38,448 bases of DNA from Methylobacterium goesingense (GTDB taxonomy: Bacteria > Pseudomonadota > Alphaproteobacteria > Rhizobiales > Beijerinckiaceae), in contig NZ_BPQL01000107.1 in assembly GCF_022179225.1 (NCBI RefSeq), forward strand, positions 1-38,448, written 5' to 3'. This document shows positions 35,237-38,448 of the stretch, one piece after another. Positions within the stretch are counted from its first letter, which is position 1, and each line of letters begins with the position of its first letter. The notes under the pieces were generated by a model. That model was not told the DNA's origin. It saw only the letters and a program-made list of their open reading frames with translations, and searched no databases. The position numbers and the translations under genes were made by a program.

Positions 35237-36604
35237 TCAGTGGTCGTGGTCGGCTTCGGCCTTGCCGAGCTCGGCCTTCAGGACGAAGGAGTTGGCCACC
35301 GCGACCTCGTCGCCGGGCTTGAGGCCGGTCAGGATCTCGAAGGCGTCGTCGTCGGCCTTGCCGATGGTCACGTCCCGGCGTTCGAAGCCCTCCTGGGTGC
35401 GGACGAACACGACCTTCTCGCCGCCGATGGTCTGGATCGCGGACTTCGGCAGCCGCACCTTCACCGGGTCGCGGGCGATCTCGACCTCGGTTGTCACGAA
35501 GGTGCCCGGCCGCCATGCCATGTCCTTGTTCGGCAGGGCGACGATGACCCGGGCGGAGCGCGTCTCGGCGTTGAGGATCGGGCTGACGAAGACGACCTTG
35601 CCCTCGCCGCGGGGGCCGTCGTCGCCCCCGACGATGGTCACCTTGGCGCCCTCCCGGACCTTCGAGAGCTCCGTGGTCGGGATGGCGAGCTCGATCCACA
35701 CGGAGGACAGGTCGGCGACGGTGTAGACGTCGGCCGGGTCGCCCTCCTTGCCGACGGCTGTGCCGACGTCGACCTTGCGCTCGACCACACGCCCGGCGAG
35801 CGGGGACTTCAGCTCGTAGCGGCGCAGAGACGACAGGTTCGGGGTGGTCTCGTCCTTCTTGGCTGAGGTGGCGACCTCGGCCGCGTTCAGCCCCAGGGCC
35901 GATAGCTTCTGGCGTGCCAGGTCGACCCGAAGCGTCGCCTCGGAGTAGGCCGCCTTGGCGTTCAGGAATGCGGACTCGGCCGAGATACGCTTGTCCCAGA
36001 GGGCCTGCTGGCGGTCGAAGTTGGTCTTCTCCAGGTCCGCCTTGACCGTCGCGGTGAGGAAGTCGCTCTTGGCCTCGGCGACCTCGCGGCTGTCGAGGAC
36101 GGCCACGACCTCGCCCTTGGAAACTTCCTCGCCGAGGCGCTTGCGCATCTCGGCCACGGTGCCGACGACCCGTACGGGGACGCGAGCGATCCGGTCGGCG
36201 TCCTGGGCGATGGTGCCGGGCACCAGGAGATGGCGCGAGAGGATGCCGCCCTCGACCGTGGCGAGCTTGATGTCCTGCTCGGCGGCCTGCTCGGCGGACA
36301 TCTTGATCTTGCCCTCGCCTTCCTGATCGTGGCCGTGCGCCTCGCCTTCGGCGTGTTTGTGGCCTCCGGCTTCCGGCTTGGCCTCGCCCTCCGAGTGCTT
36401 GTGCTCGTCGTCGGCATGCTCGTGGCCATCGTCGGCTGCGGGTGTCGCCGGCTTGGTCATGGCTGCGTTGGTCGGCAGCGTCGCCCGGGCGTTCGTTAGG
36501 CCGGCGGCGGCGAGCGCACCCTGCACGACCTCGGACACACGGGGGAAGGCACCGCCGATGGCGATGCCGATGGCCAGGAAGGCCACGGAAAGGAATGCAC
36601 GCAT
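35237..36604 (-). CDS. czcB: CzcB-type RND periplasmic adaptor with His-rich linker
   Basis: A 455-residue membrane-fusion protein. N-terminal anchor or signal (about 1-22), then a His/Glu/Asp-rich segment (about 55-95, with EHADDEHKHSEGEA and GGHKHAEGEAHGHD) suited to Zn/Co/Ni binding. The adaptor core follows: GTIAQDADRIARVPVR, coiled-coil hairpin (about 150-235), YELKSPLAGRVVERKVDVG, VWIELAIPTTELSKV and a C-terminal beta domain ending KAEADHDH. Known: CzcB links CzcA to the outer membrane and binds metal. It precedes czcA by 11 bases. The ATG at 36604 has no strong ribosome site. Confidence 0.92.
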   Translation of the reverse strand: MRAFLSVAFLAIGIAIGGAFPRVSEVVQGALAAAGLTNARATLPTNAAMTKPATPAADDGHEHADDEHKHSEGEAKPEAGGHKHAEGEAHGHDQEGEGKIKMSAEQAAEQDIKLATVEGGILSRHLLVPGTIAQDADRIARVPVRVVGTVAEMRKRLGEEVSKGEVVAVLDSREVAEAKSDFLTATVKADLEKTNFDRQQALWDKRISAESAFLNAKAAYSEATLRVDLARQKLSALGLNAAEVATSAKKDETTPNLSSLRRYELKSPLAGRVVERKVDVGTAVGKEGDPADVYTVADLSSVWIELAIPTTELSKVREGAKVTIVGGDDGPRGEGKVVFVSPILNAETRSARVIVALPNKDMAWRPGTFVTTEVEIARDPVKVRLPKSAIQTIGGEKVVFVRTQEGFERRDVTIGKADDDAFEILTGLKPGDEVAVANSFVLKAELGKAEADHDH

Positions 36605-36720
36605 GGGAATGGGCCGGGTCCGCCAGGGACGTCGCCGCCGCTCGTGCGGTCAGGGACGGTCCCGTACTGGGTGATCGCGATGGTGAGGCGGCCGGGGCCC
36701 GCGGGGGGGCGGCCGGGACG

Positions 36721-36736
36721 CGCCACGGACGTGGCG
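36721..36736. promoter_or_regulatory. Stem-loop before czcB
   Basis: CGCCACG-GA-CGTGGCG, with 7-base perfect arms (effective stem about 6 bp), starts 8 bases after the stop of the upstream Cys/His protein and lies 117 bases before czcB. It may be an attenuator or mRNA-processing element between the two genes. Confidence 0.35.
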
Positions 36737-36744
36737 ACGTCGCC

Positions 36745-37107
36745 TCAGGCGCGAGGCGGCCTGGGAAGGCGGTCGGGCGAGACCGATCCGATGGGGGTCG
36801 TCACGGTCGCGTAGGAGGCGCGCGCGGTCCCGCGGGACGGCAGCGTGGGCGTCCCGTCGACGTTCAGGGCCTGGTGGCAGCCGCAATTGGCATGGCAGGC
36901 CGGACAGGTATCGGCGTGGTCCGGCCTGGAGCCGTCCGCCGGGGCCGACATGGAGAGTTCGTGGCTGACGGACCGGTGAGCCTCGGCGGAATGGATCGCG
37001 CCGGGGACGACGAGAGCCATGACCAGGACGAGCGAAAGCGCGCGGACGGTGGACGCCCACCAGCCAAGCATCGTCTCGTAGGCCCTGATCCGGGGTCCCG
37101 TGGTCAT
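36745..37107 (-). CDS. Secreted Cys/His small protein upstream of czcB
   Basis: A 120-residue protein, not assigned to a family. It has a signal-anchor-like helix (about 20-40, VRALSLVLVMALVVPGAIHS) and a compact cluster HADTCPACHANCGCHQA (about 64-80) with four Cys and three His in 17 residues, a probable metal-binding site or disulphide knot. The tail is Pro/Arg-rich. Start: ATG 37107 (AAGG nearby) or ATG 37071. It lies 140 bases before czcB on the same strand. A periplasmic metal sensor or carrier like CzcI/CnrX-type accessory proteins is possible, but no sequence identity was established. Confidence 0.65.
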   Translation of the reverse strand: MTTGPRIRAYETMLGWWASTVRALSLVLVMALVVPGAIHSAEAHRSVSHELSMSAPADGSRPDHADTCPACHANCGCHQALNVDGTPTLPSRGTARASYATVTTPIGSVSPDRLPRPPRA

Positions 37108-37172
37108 GGTCGCCTTATGAACGATTCAGGGCCACCCGTACATGCCGGGTGACCCGAGACGTGGCTCGCGCC

Positions 37173-37421
37173 TCAATAGTCGTCGTGATGATGATGGTGG
37201 TGCCTGCGCTCGCCGTAGAACCCACGCTCCCCGTAGAAGGCCCTGTCGCCGTAATCCCGATGCGGCCGGTGGATGACGACATCGTCGTGGTCGCCGTGGT
37301 GGTAGCGGTCGACATGGACGTCTCCGCGCCTGTCGAAGTCGCCGCCGTAGTATTGGGCGGACGCCGCGGCCGGGGCGAGGATCAGGCTGACGGCGATCAG
37401 GACTGGGATGCGGACACGCAT
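37173..37421 (-). CDS. Secreted His-rich peptide
   Basis: An 82-residue protein: a signal peptide (about 1-22, ILAPAAASA cleavage) followed by a Tyr/Gly/His/Asp-rich mature part with HHGDHDD, IHRPHRDYGD, a tandem repeat (FYGERGFYGER) and a terminal run of six His before DDY. Start ATG 37421 with GAGGAA six bases upstream. The composition would bind Zn, Ni, Co or Cu in the periplasm. It lies between the CDF exporter and the czc genes on the same strand; role as a metal buffer is inferred. Confidence 0.72.
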   Translation of the reverse strand: MRVRIPVLIAVSLILAPAAASAQYYGGDFDRRGDVHVDRYHHGDHDDVVIHRPHRDYGDRAFYGERGFYGERRHHHHHHDDY

Positions 37422-37602
37422 GGCTCGTTCCTCAAGGGATGATGCCGTCAGGATCGGCTTCGACGGTTGAACGAAGCCTGAAACCGCCGTTCATTCATCG
37501 GCTGACGAAAGTACCGAACTGATCTCACGGCACGCGGATGCAGTGCTCCTCCGGTCGCACAGGTTAAGGCATTCCCTTCGGGTCGGGCATGTTTCCGATG
37601 GC

Positions 37603-38448
37603 TCAGACGACGTTGGCGGGAGCGAGGGCGCATGCGGTGTCGGCGCTCGTCTCGACCTGCAGGGTGGTGTGGCCGATGCCGAACCGTTCCTTGATGCCGG
37701 CGGCCGCGTTCATGAGGAAGACGTCGTCGGGACGTCCTCCGGGCATCAGGAGATGGGCGGTCAGGCAGGTCTCGGTGGTGCTCATCGCCCAGATGTGGAG
37801 GTCGTGCAGGGTGGTGACGCCGGGCAGTCCTTCGAGATGGCTGCGGACGGCGGCCGGATCGATGCCCGGCGGGACGGCGGCGAGGGACAGCGTGAGGCTG
37901 TCCCGCAGGAGTCCCCAGGTGCTCCAGACGATGACCGCGACGATGGCGAGGCTGACGACGGGATCGAGCCAGGTCCACCCGGTATACAGGATCACGAGGC
38001 CGGCGATGACCACGCCCGCCGAGACGGCGGCGTCTGCGGCCATGTGCAGGAAGGCGCCCTTGATGTTGATGTCGCCCTTGGCGCCCGAGGCGAACAACCA
38101 GGCGGTGATGCCGTTCACCAGGATGCCGACCGCCGCGACGACCATCACGGTCTTGCCGGCGACCGGGACGGGCTCGCCGAAGCGCTGGATCGCCTCCCAG
38201 GCGATGGCGCCGACCGCGACCAGCAGGAACACCGCGTTGAACAGGGCCGCCAGGATCGACGACCCCTTCATCCCGTAGGTGTAGCGGGCGCTCGGGGCGC
38301 GCTTGGCCAGCACCATGGCGACCCAGGCCACCACGAGGCCGAGCACGTCCGAGAGGTTGTGGCCGGCATCGGCCAACAGGGCCATCGAGTTCCCCAGCAC
38401 CCCGTAGGTGGCCTCGACGGCGACGAAGCCGACGTTGAGGGCGATGCC
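37603..38448 (-). CDS. CDF-family divalent cation exporter (CzcD-like), 5' end outside window
   Basis: The last 281 residues are present; the start lies beyond the right edge. Seen: ALNVGFVAVEATYG, LLADAGHNLSDV (helix 2 HxxxD metal site) and FLHMAADAAVSAG (helix 5 HxxxD site), the paired tetrahedral sites of CDF transporters. Further transmembrane helices and a cytoplasmic C-terminal domain (HDLHIWAMSTTETCLTAHLL) typical of the family follow. Known: CzcD-like proteins export Zn, Cd or Co from the cytoplasm to the periplasm by proton antiport, and often sit with czcCBA. Metal range here is inferred from the czc context. The 180 bases between this gene and 37421 show no gene. Confidence 0.92.
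   Translation of the reverse strand, partial: GIALNVGFVAVEATYGVLGNSMALLADAGHNLSDVLGLVVAWVAMVLAKRAPSARYTYGMKGSSILAALFNAVFLLVAVGAIAWEAIQRFGEPVPVAGKTVMVVAAVGILVNGITAWLFASGAKGDINIKGAFLHMAADAAVSAGVVIAGLVILYTGWTWLDPVVSLAIVAVIVWSTWGLLRDSLTLSLAAVPPGIDPAAVRSHLEGLPGVTTLHDLHIWAMSTTETCLTAHLLMPGGRPDDVFLMNAAAGIKERFGIGHTTLQVETSADTACALAPANVV

Overview
The window is very GC-rich, and almost every reading frame is open for long stretches. It uses alphaproteobacterial gene families throughout. The protein style (KfrA-like and VbhA/Fic plasmid genes, an arsRCB/arsH set, cus, czc and nre metal operons, a CHASE-hybrid kinase) suggests a Rhizobiales member, most likely Methylobacterium or a relative. That assignment is inference: no rRNA or other phylogenetic marker is present. 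No tRNA, rRNA or CRISPR array was seen.

Layout, left to right. (1) 1-3515, minus strand: tnsA, tnsB and the start of tnsC of a Tn7-like (heteromeric) transposon. tnsA lies outermost, so the element should run off the left edge and its right end should lie shortly upstream of tnsA. (2) 3.6-7.4 kb, minus strand: an unknown 191-residue protein, a 480-base non-coding stretch with stem-loops, and a three-gene cluster. That cluster encodes a 108-residue protein, a soluble tandem-AAA/M41 metalloprotease and a 73-residue protein. The first two genes have matching 5' leader structures whose inner stem differs in sequence but still pairs. (3) 7.7-13.3 kb: a plasmid/island-like segment bracketed by two copies of a repeat with a 26-base identical core. 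It holds a KfrA-like DNA-binding protein, a VbhA/Fic toxin-antitoxin pair, a duplicated KfrA tail, a translationally coupled membrane protein plus ComEC-like metallo-hydrolase, and a divergent membrane-anchored DUF2235 lipase-like protein. (4) 13.5-20.0 kb: a signalling locus with a lone Hpt protein, a LuxR-type response regulator, an unusual receiver-CYTH (triphosphate tunnel) fusion and a 1295-residue CHASE-PAS-hybrid kinase with its own receiver and Hpt.

(5) 20.1-29.8 kb: divergent arsH and arsR-arsC-arsB-MFS, followed on the same strand by a Cys/Met/His-rich secreted protein, a FixH/YtkA-like periplasmic protein and the copper/silver RND pair cusB-cusA. (6) 29.8-31.4 kb, minus strand: a CsoR/RcnR-type repressor and an NreB-like MFS exporter with a His-rich tail; its 3' end overlaps that of cusA. 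(7) 31.4-38.4 kb, minus strand: a partial CDF exporter, two small secreted metal-binding-type proteins, czcB, czcA and a secreted 188-residue protein. No outer-membrane channel gene for either RND pump is in the window.

The right half is a multi-metal (As, Cu/Ag, Ni/Co, Zn/Cd/Co) resistance island. The left half is mobile-element and possible defence or stress cargo. The most promising undescribed units are the membrane protein/MBL/DUF2235 trio, the receiver-CYTH fusion and the paired leader RNAs of the AAA-M41 cluster.
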